This document shows, in pieces, positions 1 through 7,396 of a DNA stretch of 64,000 bases. Location of the stretch: contig JAITLO010000032.1 in NCBI GenBank assembly GCA_031277855.1, forward strand, positions 248,001-312,000, given 5' to 3'. The position numbers and the translations under genes are program-made. The notes under the pieces were generated by a model. It was not told the origin of the DNA. It saw nothing but the letters and a program-made list of their open reading frames with translations, and searched no databases. The stretch comes from Acidovorax sp. GTDB taxonomy: Bacteria > Pseudomonadota > Gammaproteobacteria > Burkholderiales > Burkholderiaceae_C. Position 1 is the stretch's first letter, and the number at the start of each line of letters is the position of its first letter.

Positions 1-470
1 CCGTGCACCGCGTGCTGGACATGGGCTGCGGCATAGGACTGTGGCGCGAGGCTGTGGCCCAGCACTTTCCCGGTGCCCAGTACCAGGGCGTGGAGTTCAG
101 CGACTATCTGTGCCAGCGCTACGGCTGGGCACAGGGCTCGGTGGTGGACTGGCAACCCGCAGATGGCCAGCCTTTTGACCTGGTGATCTGCCAAGGCGTG
201 CTGCCCTACCTCAGCCCTGCCGACCTCAAGCTGGCCCTGGCCAACCTGGGGCGCTTGACACGTGGCGGGCTCTACATCGAGGCTGTGGCGCGCGAAGACT
301 ATGAGCGCGACATCATCGACGACGAGCTGACCGACCCACGCCTGCACCGCCACCGCGCCGCACTCTACCGCCGTGGCCTGGAGCCCTATTGCAAGGAGCT
401 GGGCGGCGGCGTGTGGCTGAGCCGCCGGGCCGACCTGCCCCTGTTTGAGCTGGAGTGTCTGGGGGGCTGA
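1..470 (+). CDS. SAM-dependent methyltransferase, 5' end cut off
   Basis: The frame is open to the left edge, so the N-terminus lies outside the window and the GTG at position 3 is probably not the real start. The visible 155 residues begin in the SAM-binding motif I (VLDMGCGIGLW). An acidic strand-2 residue follows in QGVEFSD, and a motif IV-like stretch reads FDLVICQGVLPYL. This is the class I (Rossmann) methyltransferase fold, type 11/12 style. The acceptor substrate cannot be deduced. The stop codon overlaps the region just before a small lipoprotein gene on the same strand. Confidence 0.75.
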   Translation, partial: VHRVLDMGCGIGLWREAVAQHFPGAQYQGVEFSDYLCQRYGWAQGSVVDWQPADGQPFDLVICQGVLPYLSPADLKLALANLGRLTRGGLYIEAVAREDYERDIIDDELTDPRLHRHRAALYRRGLEPYCKELGGGVWLSRRADLPLFELECLGG

Positions 471-514
471 TGCCCTACAGTCGCCCCCAGGATCAAGCTA
501 CAAAGAAGTCCACC

Positions 515-1282
515 ATGCCCCTCTCAACCCGCCCTGCCATTGGTGCAGGACTGCTGGCCTGCACCCTGCTGCTGAGCGCATGCAAGCCGTCCACGCCAAC
601 ACCGGCAGCACTGCCTGCCGCGATTGCCCCCTCTGACAACAACGCAACACCCACGGTTGCCGCCTCTCGCGTGGTGGACCAGCTGTTCCAGGCAAACACC
701 ATAGGCATGCGTCTGGCTGCGGTGAACCAACTGGCCGGCCCTGCCCTGCACTCCGAGCAGCATCGTCACCAATACCGCGTCGATGGCTGCGAGCTGACGC
801 TGCGCACCGACGATGCCGACCACACGGTGCAGGCCGTGGAAGTGGCCATTACCTCCAGTTGCCCGCTCTCTCTGCAGCCCCTGCTCAGAGACTATGCGGG
901 CGAGCCCCCTGCGCAACTGCAGGCGCTGCGCTTTGGCCGCTTTGCCGAGATGCTGTCCGGCGCCAGCTACTACGCGGACTGCCTGAGCGCCTGCAATGCA
1001 GCCGATCCTGTGGTCACGCTGTATGTCGAAGGCCCACGTGCACTGCATTCGCTGGAGTTTGCCGTCGAGGTGCCGCTGGTGGACGATGCGCCCCTGAACG
1101 CAGCCGAGCAGTGGCGCAAGGCCATGGAAGCGGCCGAGTCCGAAACCTATGTGCTGGACAACCGCTTCAACTGCGAACCCCAGCGCTTTGATGCCGTGGT
1201 GGCCCCGGCCTTTGCCCCCCTCAAGCCCGCCACCTTCATCTTCGGGCGTGGGCTGGGCTACGGCAGCGACGACTGCAGTTGA
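515..1282 (+). CDS. putative secreted lipoprotein of unknown function
   Basis: A 255-residue protein with a lipoprotein signal peptide: basic n-region (STRPAIG), hydrophobic stretch, and lipobox LLSAC with the acylated cysteine at residue 23. An Ala/Pro/Thr-rich linker follows, typical of an anchored periplasmic domain. The mature part has several cysteines (CELTL, SSCPL, DCLSAC, FNCEP, DDCS), so disulphides are likely. I do not recognise the family. The ATG at 515 was chosen because the signal peptide begins there; an in-frame upstream ATG at 455 would put a hydrophilic extension before it. It lies 44 bases after the methyltransferase stop and may be co-transcribed with it. Confidence 0.7.
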   Translation: MPLSTRPAIGAGLLACTLLLSACKPSTPTPAALPAAIAPSDNNATPTVAASRVVDQLFQANTIGMRLAAVNQLAGPALHSEQHRHQYRVDGCELTLRTDDADHTVQAVEVAITSSCPLSLQPLLRDYAGEPPAQLQALRFGRFAEMLSGASYYADCLSACNAADPVVTLYVEGPRALHSLEFAVEVPLVDDAPLNAAEQWRKAMEAAESETYVLDNRFNCEPQRFDAVVAPAFAPLKPATFIFGRGLGYGSDDCS

Positions 1283-1315
1283 TGCCCGGGCGGGGGCCTG
1301 CTGCCCCATACCCCC

Positions 1316-2185
1316 ATGCCCATGCACGGCGCTTGGCATGGCATTGCGTGGACAATCGCGGCCGTGCCTTTCTCAACCGCCTCCTCCGCATCCACCGCAG
1401 CCAGCACTGCCACGCCTGCAGCCTTGCCGCCTCATGCCGTCTCGCTTTTGCGCACGGCACGCCTGGCGCGCAGCACCCGGCCATTTCTGGCCCGGGGCGG
1501 CCCCAAGGGTGAGCGCTGCGAGGGCTGCCGGCTGCGCCCCAGCCACTGCATCTGCGCGCTGCGCCCTCATCTGCCCACCCAGGCAGGCTTTTGCCTGCTG
1601 ATGCATGACGCCGAGCCGCTCAAGCCCAGCAACACCGGCTGGCTGATTGCCGATGTGGTGCAAACCACCCATGCCTTTGGCTGGAGCCGCACCGAGGTCG
1701 ACCCGGCCTTGCTGGCCCTGCTGGCCGATCCGCAGTGGCAGCCCTATGTGGTGTTTCCCAGCGAGTATGTGCAGCCGCCCGAGCGTGCGGTACACAGCGT
1801 GCAACCCACAGCGACCGCGGCAGGCCCCAAGCCCCTGTTTATCTTGCTGGATGCGACCTGGTCCGAGGCGCGCAAGATGTTCCGCAAAAGCCCGTACCTA
1901 GACCGCTTTCCGGTACTGGGCCTGCAGCCCGAGCAGATCAGCCGCTACCGGCTGCGCCGTTCCCAGCGCGACGACCATTTCTGCACCAGCGAGGTCGCAG
2001 CCCTGTGCCTGGAGCTCAGCGGCCATCCGCAAGACCAGCGCGCAGGGCAGGCCCTGGAGGCGTATTTAGAGGTCTATACCCACCATTATTTACAGGCCAA
2101 ACAGCAGCAGCCTGCAGATGCGCGCAGCCCGGCACATACCCGGCTGCAGCAGGCGGTAGCAACCGTGCTCACCCCAAAGAAGTAA
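1316..2185 (+). CDS. DTW-domain tRNA-uridine aminocarboxypropyltransferase
   Basis: The protein carries a cysteine cluster (CEGCRLRPSHCICAL) and the DTW signature as LLDATWSEARKMFRKSPYL. A C-terminal segment (RRSQRDDHFCTSEVAA) follows. This is the TapT/YfiP family, which transfers the 3-amino-3-carboxypropyl group of SAM to tRNA uridines (acp3U). In the family the DTW motif contributes to SAM binding and catalysis. The first 60 or so residues are low-complexity Ala/Thr/Ser and lie outside the domain, and there is no clear ribosome binding site before the ATG at 1316. The true start may be further in (for example a TTG before RTARLAR), so the N-terminal boundary is uncertain. Confidence 0.8.
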   Translation: MPMHGAWHGIAWTIAAVPFSTASSASTAASTATPAALPPHAVSLLRTARLARSTRPFLARGGPKGERCEGCRLRPSHCICALRPHLPTQAGFCLLMHDAEPLKPSNTGWLIADVVQTTHAFGWSRTEVDPALLALLADPQWQPYVVFPSEYVQPPERAVHSVQPTATAAGPKPLFILLDATWSEARKMFRKSPYLDRFPVLGLQPEQISRYRLRRSQRDDHFCTSEVAALCLELSGHPQDQRAGQALEAYLEVYTHHYLQAKQQQPADARSPAHTRLQQAVATVLTPKK

Positions 2186-2598
2186 GCACCTCACGCCGCC
2201 CACAAGCCATCTGGCCTGCGAAAGACAGGTTTGCGTTTCGCTGTGGGACAAGACGCTGGGACAGCACAGGCCTGGAGCCGCTCCCCCTCTGAAACCCGAG
2301 GGTATGCATAACTTTCTGTCACGCTTCGTTTGTCACCCGTAGGGGCATATAGCGCTATTTGCTGCCGCTGCGCCACTAGAATCGCCCCAGACCCACGACT
2401 TCACGTGGGCTTGGCATACCAGCTTCCGTATGCCTTGCAGCGCACCCTTTTGCGGCGCCCTGCCCTCCCTTGCGACTGCCATGCAGTCCCCCGATACGGC
2501 GATGCCCCAGGCATACGTCACCGCCGTTGCAGATGATGTTCCTGCAATGCCTTGTTCACCGCCGCCAGGCCCGGCCTGGCACCAGGAGGCCATGCGTC
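2186..2598. other. intergenic region, no recognisable gene
   Basis: About 410 bases separate the DTW gene from the acyltransferase. I see a perfect 10-base palindrome ATAGCGCTAT at 2349-2358 and a good Shine-Dalgarno AGGAGG at 2584-2589 belonging to the next gene. No RNA gene or convincing promoter was recognised. Reading frames through it look like chance frames. Confidence 0.5.
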
Positions 2599-3690
2599 TT
2601 GACTTCCCCCCTTATCAAGCTGCACTACAACCCGGCACTGGACGGCCTGCGCGCCGTGGCCATCTTGCTGGTCCTGCTCTCCCATGCCCACGCGCCCATG
2701 TTCGATGGTGCCTTCTTTGGCGTGGATCTGTTTTTTGTGCTCAGCGGCTATCTGATCACCAGCTTGCTGCTCAAGGAAATGCAAGCCACCGGCCGCATCG
2801 ACTTCTGGCAGTTCTACCGCCGGCGCTTTTACCGGCTGATGCCGCCGCTGGCCTTGTTTTTGCTGGCCTATGTGCTGCTGGCCCCCCATATCTGGCCCGA
2901 CCTGGAAGATGTCTACAGCGACGCGCTGGTGTCGCTGCTCTACCTGGCCGATTACGGCATCGCCTTTTTCGACAGCCCGGACACGCTGCTGCACATGTGG
3001 TCGCTGTCGGTGGAAGAGCACTTCTATCTGATCTGGCCCGTGGCCCTGCTGTGGCTGGTGCGCCGCAGCACGCCGGCCACGCTGTGGCGGGCGATTGCGG
3101 CTATTTTTGTGCTGGGATGGGCCTGGCGCCTGCTGTGGGTGCTATGGGGACAGGAGTTCTATGAGGTGTTTTTCCGCTTCGACACCCGCAGCACCGGCCT
3201 GCTCTTGGGCGCCTTGCTGGCCGCGCTGGTGGCCGATGGGCACCCGCTGCTGGCGCGCATGCAGCGGCACCTGCCACGCCTGATGTGGATTCCGCTGGCC
3301 GTGCCACTGCTGATGGTTTTTGAGTGGGGCGATATGGGCGCCATGGTCTGGGGCCTCACCGTGGTGGAGCTGGCCGCGCTGGTGGTGCTGGTGGCCGTGT
3401 TGCCGGGCCAGGGCCTGGTGTATGAGATGCTGTCCGCGCCTTCGCTGGTCTACATCGGTAAGCTGTCGTATGGCATCTATCTCTGGCATTACCCGGTGGT
3501 GCGCTGGCTGCGGGCGGAATTTGCCTGGCCCGTGACCGTGGTGCTGGGCTTTGTGATTTCCAGCGCGCTGGCGGCACTGTCCTTCTACACCATTGAGCGC
3601 TGGGCTCTGCGCCGGCGCGATGCAGCCCCCAGAGCAACCACGCCTTCCAGCATGCACAAGCCATCCAGCGCAGCGGTGCGCAGCCGCTGA
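2599..3690 (+). CDS. acyltransferase family 3 membrane protein
   Basis: A 363-residue integral membrane protein starting LIKLHYNPALDGLRAVAILLV. That is the diagnostic N-terminus of the acyltransferase-3 family (OafA/NodX/ExoZ type), which O-acylates extracytoplasmic glycans. Motifs include the LDGLRA helix, GVDLFFVLSGYLI, the RRFYRLMPPL segment, and the SLSVEEHFYLIWP motif with the conserved glutamate. About ten transmembrane segments can be followed to the C-terminus. The start is taken as the TTG at 2599 because AGGAGG lies ten bases upstream and the family homology begins directly after it; the nearby ATG at 2592 is out of frame. No neighbouring glycan genes indicate the substrate. Confidence 0.82.
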   Translation: MTSPLIKLHYNPALDGLRAVAILLVLLSHAHAPMFDGAFFGVDLFFVLSGYLITSLLLKEMQATGRIDFWQFYRRRFYRLMPPLALFLLAYVLLAPHIWPDLEDVYSDALVSLLYLADYGIAFFDSPDTLLHMWSLSVEEHFYLIWPVALLWLVRRSTPATLWRAIAAIFVLGWAWRLLWVLWGQEFYEVFFRFDTRSTGLLLGALLAALVADGHPLLARMQRHLPRLMWIPLAVPLLMVFEWGDMGAMVWGLTVVELAALVVLVAVLPGQGLVYEMLSAPSLVYIGKLSYGIYLWHYPVVRWLRAEFAWPVTVVLGFVISSALAALSFYTIERWALRRRDAAPRATTPSSMHKPSSAAVRSR

Positions 3691-3700
3691 GTCGCTTTTG

Positions 3701-3727
3701 CAAAAACAGCCTGTAGACACAGGCTGT
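3701..3727 (-). terminator. rho-independent terminator of the DUF465 gene
   Basis: A perfect 8-bp stem (ACAGCCTG 3706-3713 with CAGGCTGT 3720-3727) has a 6-base loop. On the minus strand it is followed by TTTTTG. It sits 40 bases past the stop of the minus-strand DUF465 gene and between convergent genes. Confidence 0.75.
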
Positions 3728-3767
3728 GGGCGGTCCGGGCACGGCTGCAAGCCGTGCACCGATTGCT

Positions 3768-3998
3768 TCAGGCAGAAGCTGCTCCGCCTGCGCCGTTCTT
3801 CAACAGAACGTAGAGCTTTTCTTTGACCAGCAGCTTTTCCTTTTTCAGCTTCTCGATCTCGCTGTGCAGACTGGGCGTGCGCCGGTCCTCCAGGTTTTTG
3901 ATCTCATGATCCAGGGCATTGTGCTGGTCAAAAAGCCGGCTGAAATGGCGGTCATTGGCGCGCAGTTCGGCGATGCGTTCACGGTACTCAGGAAACAT
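3768..3998 (-). CDS. YdcH-family DUF465 small coiled-coil protein
   Basis: A 76-residue, highly charged, alpha-helical protein. The N-terminal half contains FPEYRERIAELRANDRHFSRL and the asparagine/leucine helix DQHNALDHEIKNLE. The C-terminal half is lysine-rich (IEKLKKEKLLVKEKLY). This pattern is the DUF465/YdcH family of two-helix proteins, whose function is unknown. The ATG at 3998 was preferred over the upstream GTG because AAGGAG lies five bases before it. It stands alone with its own terminator. Confidence 0.85.
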   Translation of the reverse strand: MFPEYRERIAELRANDRHFSRLFDQHNALDHEIKNLEDRRTPSLHSEIEKLKKEKLLVKEKLYVLLKNGAGGAASA

Positions 3999-4169
3999 CC
4001 TCACTCCTTTGCTCGATCAGACTGGGGCACGCATGCCCTGGCGTGGTGCTCGCCCGGGCATGTTTCATCATAACCACCTGTCCACCATGCATGGCGGGAT
4101 GCCACAGCCAGCTACGCGGAGATCGCCGCAACACTGCTGCATGCCATATCCGGCGCGATCGGCCCCGGG

Positions 4170-5384
4170 CTACAAGGTGCTGGCGCTAGAGCCGTCGCCC
4201 CGATACAGCCAGGGCAGGTCCATGACACGCTCGCCCAGCAGCTTGAGCGACAAATCGCGCCCCCAGCGCATGGGACCGCTGGCATGGAAGATGCGCCCAT
4301 TGCGGCGTGAACGGGCCTGAACCCGTGCCGCGCGCTGCCAGCGGTTCAAGGCATAGCGTCGCAGGCGCAGGCGAACATCCAGATCGTCCATAGCCAAGGC
4401 CCGCTGCAGCTCCGCCGCATCTTCAATCGCCATGCCCGCCCCCTGGGCCAGATAGGGCAGCATCGGGTGAGCAGCATCACCCAGCAGACCAACCAGGCCT
4501 TGCGCCATCTGGTCGGCACTGCTCATAGGTGCACGTCCGGACAAGGGCCACAGCCGCCATTGCACACCCGCAGCCGGTACGGCCCGGATCAAATCCTGCA
4601 GCGGGCCATGGCAACGTGCCAATGCCTGCTCCAGATCTGCCGCATTGGCGTCATGGTCCCACTCCTGCATATTGGCCGGCGCCGGGCCTTCGATGATGGC
4701 CACGATGTTCAGCAACTCGCCTCTGCGCAGCGGGTACTGCACCACATGCATATGCGGCCCCAGCCAGGTGGTCACGCCATCGCTGCGCAAGGCCTGCGGC
4801 AGCTGGCTCTGCGCCACCACCGCACGGTAGGCCAGATGGCCTGTGGGCATGGCCGGGCCATCGTTGAGCAGTTGGGCACGCAAGCTGCTCCACACGCCAT
4901 CGGCCGCAATCAGTGCATCGCCTTCCACGGTTTTGCGTGCCGACGTGGTGATGGTCACCACCTGCGGCGTTTGCACCAGGGACTCCACCGTCTGCCCTGC
5001 ATTGATGTGCATGTCAGCCCGATCACTCACAGCCTGCAGCAGCACGCTGTGCAAATCGGCACGGTGTATGGACAGGTAGTTCGCACCATAGCGCTCAACC
5101 ATGATGCTGCCCAAGGGCATGCACGCCAGCTCCTGGCCACTGATGGCACTGCGCACGCGCAATTGGGCAGGCACGGCCGCCACTTCCTGCAGCGCACGCT
5201 GCAATCCCCAGGCCTGCAAACGGCGCACCACGTTCGGCCCCAGCTGTACGCCTGCGCCCACCTCGCTAAAAAGAGGGGCACGCTCAAACAGGCGCACATC
5301 CCAACCGGCGTGGGAACTGGCCAGCGCTGCAGCCAGTCCGCCAATGCCACCACCAGCAATCAATACCTGTTTTCTCATGGCCAT
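4170..5384 (-). CDS. FAD-dependent aromatic hydroxylase (salicylate/3-hydroxybenzoate hydroxylase type)
   Basis: A 404-residue group A flavoprotein monooxygenase. The N-terminal dinucleotide fold reads VLIAGGGIGGLAAALA. The middle DG-type motif is ALIAADGVWSSLR. The C-terminal FAD ribityl-binding GD motif is GLLGDAAHPMLPYLAQGAG. These enzymes use NAD(P)H and O2 to hydroxylate aromatic acids. Family members of this length include salicylate 1-hydroxylase and 3-hydroxybenzoate 6-hydroxylase; the substrate cannot be fixed here. Two in-frame ATGs lie close together (5384 and 5378) with no strong ribosome binding site. It stands alone, with no ring-cleavage gene nearby; an inverted repeat upstream may be its operator. 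Confidence 0.82.
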   Translation of the reverse strand: MAMRKQVLIAGGGIGGLAAALASSHAGWDVRLFERAPLFSEVGAGVQLGPNVVRRLQAWGLQRALQEVAAVPAQLRVRSAISGQELACMPLGSIMVERYGANYLSIHRADLHSVLLQAVSDRADMHINAGQTVESLVQTPQVVTITTSARKTVEGDALIAADGVWSSLRAQLLNDGPAMPTGHLAYRAVVAQSQLPQALRSDGVTTWLGPHMHVVQYPLRRGELLNIVAIIEGPAPANMQEWDHDANAADLEQALARCHGPLQDLIRAVPAAGVQWRLWPLSGRAPMSSADQMAQGLVGLLGDAAHPMLPYLAQGAGMAIEDAAELQRALAMDDLDVRLRLRRYALNRWQRAARVQARSRRNGRIFHASGPMRWGRDLSLKLLGERVMDLPWLYRGDGSSASTL

Positions 5385-5434
5385 GGATTGTCTGCCCAGC
5401 TCTGCAAAGGGAAAAAACAAATTGTACGGATATT

Positions 5435-5450
5435 GATACATCGCAGTATC
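5435..5450. promoter_or_regulatory. inverted repeat upstream of the monooxygenase
   Basis: GATAC-N6-GTATC is a perfect 5-bp inverted repeat centred about 58 bases upstream of the monooxygenase start on the minus strand. The position fits an operator for a dimeric regulator, but no regulator gene is adjacent. Confidence 0.3.
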
Positions 5451-5706
5451 TGCCCACGGCAAACACCACAAGGCTCGCATATCCCATACTGCACAGCCCT
5501 CGTTTACTGGACGAAACAGGCACGTTACATGGTGATTCCTGCCGTTTACATTCCAGATCCGACTACTCTGCTGTTTCCTGCTGCGCACAGGCTCCTGCGT
5601 GAAGTACCCCAAACAAGCCTGCAGCCTGCGCAAAGACAGCTGTTATCGCAGGGATTTCGTCTGGATTAGCAGACCCCTGCCCAAAGTCCTAGCGCATTTG
5701 AAGGAT

Positions 5707-5735
5707 AAAAAAAGCCCGCTGAAAGCGGGCTTTTT
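5707..5735 (-). terminator. rho-independent terminator of the H-NS gene
   Basis: AGCCCGC (5713-5719) pairs with GCGGGCT (5725-5731) around the loop TGAAA. A-runs lie on the left and T-runs on the right, so it can work both ways, but it lies 17 bases past the H-NS stop on the minus strand. The rest of the 5385-5751 gap holds only the inverted repeat at 5435. Confidence 0.85.
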
Positions 5736-5751
5736 ATGGAGGACAAACCAA

Positions 5752-6039
5752 TCAGATCGCAAACTGTTCGCGGTTTTGGTTTTCGATCCACTTCGGCGCC
5801 TTGCCACGACCCGTCCAGGTTTGACCAGTTTCGGGGTTGCGATACTTGGGGGCAACCTTGCCACCTTGAGAACCACGCGAAGCCTTGGCAGGAGGAAACA
5901 CATCCTCGGCGCTCAGACCATATTCAGCCACCAGAGCGCGCACCTTGGCCACGGCATCTGCCAATTCGCTCTTGCGTGCTTCTTGAATCTTTTGTTCCAG
6001 CTGTTCACGCTGCTGCAGAAGTTCTTTGTAAGAGGTCAT
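5752..6039 (-). CDS. H-NS family nucleoid-associated protein
   Basis: A 95-residue protein. The N-terminal coiled-coil oligomerisation helix is YKELLQQREQLEQKIQEARK. A linker leads to the C-terminal DNA-binding domain YRNPETGQTWTGRGKAPKWI, whose core TWTGRGKAP is the AT-hook-like loop that inserts into the minor groove of AT-rich DNA. It silences AT-rich genes and bridges DNA. The length fits the short betaproteobacterial H-NS proteins (Bordetella BpH3 type) rather than the 137-residue enteric form. AAAGGA precedes the ATG. Its upstream region is unusually AT-rich for this genome, consistent with autoregulation (inference). Confidence 0.9.
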   Translation of the reverse strand: MTSYKELLQQREQLEQKIQEARKSELADAVAKVRALVAEYGLSAEDVFPPAKASRGSQGGKVAPKYRNPETGQTWTGRGKAPKWIENQNREQFAI

Positions 6040-6408
6040 GAATGCATCCTTTCAATAATGGACGAATTATAAAAACAAAATCCAAATTGTGCTGCCGCAT
6101 GCGAATACGCAGTATCCACAAGTGCAGATTATAAAAATATGCTGCAAGCGGGAAGCGCAAACAATTGCAACAAAGTGCTTTCATTGCGAAATAGAAAGAC
6201 TTATTGCGGCGGCAGACTGTATTGCAAGGCAGGAGAAATGCTAGTTTCAACTCGCATACAAGCAAAATCTGTTGCCAAAATACCATATCAAGACCTAGTC
6301 CGCAGGATAATCCTAGGCCTTGCCCCTGTAGGGCTTGGATACAGGCAGGCAGCTCAGGCTCCACACGCATCGTGATAGCGGCTGCCGCCCTTTGTGCAGG
6401 AGAAGGCC
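6040..6408. promoter_or_regulatory. AT-rich divergent promoter region of H-NS and apaH
   Basis: About 370 bases between divergent genes, visibly richer in A/T than the rest of the window (runs such as ATTATAAAAACAAAATCC and AGATTATAAAAATATGC). It must hold both promoters. A small palindrome AGGATAATCCT lies at 6304-6314. No gene is seen. The AT richness next to an H-NS gene suggests an H-NS binding region. Confidence 0.5.
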
Positions 6409-7254
6409 TTGGCCTATTACTTGATTGGTGACATCCAGGGATGCCATGGCGCATTCCAGCGTCTATTGCAGCAGTTGGATTTTTCCCCCAGCCGCGACAC
6501 CTTGTTTTTACTGGGCGATCTGGTCAACCGCGGCCCGGACTCGGCCGGCGTTTTGCGCCAGTGCATGGCCTGGGGTGACGCCGTTCAGCCCGTACTGGGC
6601 AACCACGATTTGCATCTGCTGGCCGCCGCCCATGGCATGCGCAAATCCTCGCGCCGCGACACTCTGGCCAGCGTGCTGGATGCGCCGGACCGTGACGCCC
6701 TGCTGGACTGGCTGCGCCAGCAGCCGCTGGCACGCAGCTGGCAAGACGCGCAGGGCCAGCGCCTGCTGATGGTGCATGCCGGCGTGCAACCCTCATGGTC
6801 CCTGGATGACGCTCTCGCACTATCGAAAGAAGTGGAGCAGGTATTGCGCAGCCCCGATTTGCCCGATTTTCTGCGTGTGATGTACGGCAATCTGCCAGAC
6901 TTCTGGCACCCGACCCTGCAAGGCGATGAGCGCTTGCGCGTCATCGTCAATACCTTGACGCGCATTCGCTTTTGCAGCGCCGAGGGGCAAATGGACTTTG
7001 ACAGCTCCGAATCCGCCGAATATGCCTCACCCGGGCTGATGCCTTGGTTCGATTGCCCGGGTCGCCGCACAGCCCAGGACGTGGTGGCCTTTGGCCATTG
7101 GTCCACTCTGGGCCTGATCAACCAGCCCCTGCTGATGGCCCTGGACACTGGCTGCGTCTGGGGTGGGCAGTTGAGCGCCGTGCGCGTCGACCACGATCTC
7201 CAGCAACGCCAGCTGTTTCAGCTGGACTGCGAGCAGGCTCAGCAGCCGGGCTAA
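6409..7254 (+). CDS. apaH: bis(5'-nucleosyl)-tetraphosphatase, symmetrical
   Basis: ApaH cleaves Ap4A symmetrically to two ADP and also removes Np4 caps from RNA. The metallophosphoesterase motifs are in place: YLIGDIQGCH (D and H ligands), LGDLVNRGPDS, and VLGNHDLHLL. The C-terminal GHWSTLG follows. The start is the TTG at 6409: AGGAG lies six bases upstream, and the protein then begins MAYYLIGD, matching the N-terminus I know for E. coli ApaH (MATYLIGD). That gives 281 residues, the usual family length. The GTG at 6394 is in frame but would place the ribosome binding site inside the gene. A strong terminator follows. Confidence 0.93.
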   Translation: MAYYLIGDIQGCHGAFQRLLQQLDFSPSRDTLFLLGDLVNRGPDSAGVLRQCMAWGDAVQPVLGNHDLHLLAAAHGMRKSSRRDTLASVLDAPDRDALLDWLRQQPLARSWQDAQGQRLLMVHAGVQPSWSLDDALALSKEVEQVLRSPDLPDFLRVMYGNLPDFWHPTLQGDERLRVIVNTLTRIRFCSAEGQMDFDSSESAEYASPGLMPWFDCPGRRTAQDVVAFGHWSTLGLINQPLLMALDTGCVWGGQLSAVRVDHDLQQRQLFQLDCEQAQQPG

Positions 7255-7267
7255 AGCCCGCCCCGCC

Positions 7268-7303
7268 ATGCAAAAAGCCAGCACAAACGCTGGCTTTTTG
7301 CAT
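7268..7303. terminator. bidirectional terminator between apaH and the helicase gene
   Basis: A perfect 15-bp stem (7268-7282 with 7289-7303) has the loop ACAAAC; its arms contain GCCAGC/GCTGGC flanked by A5 and T5. It lies between convergent genes and can end transcription from both sides. Confidence 0.9.
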
Positions 7304-7396
7304 GCTGGCTGAAGCTCCAAAACCCAGGCTCCAGCGGCCCCACCGGGACAACACGCAAGCGCCTAAGCGGCCCTTGCGGCACAGCGGTTCAGGGAA

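Noticed and set aside
455-514. Earlier ATG at 455 as the start of the lipoprotein gene
   Set aside because: It would add 20 polar residues before the signal peptide and overlap the methyltransferase gene; the ATG at 515 gives a normal lipoprotein signal.
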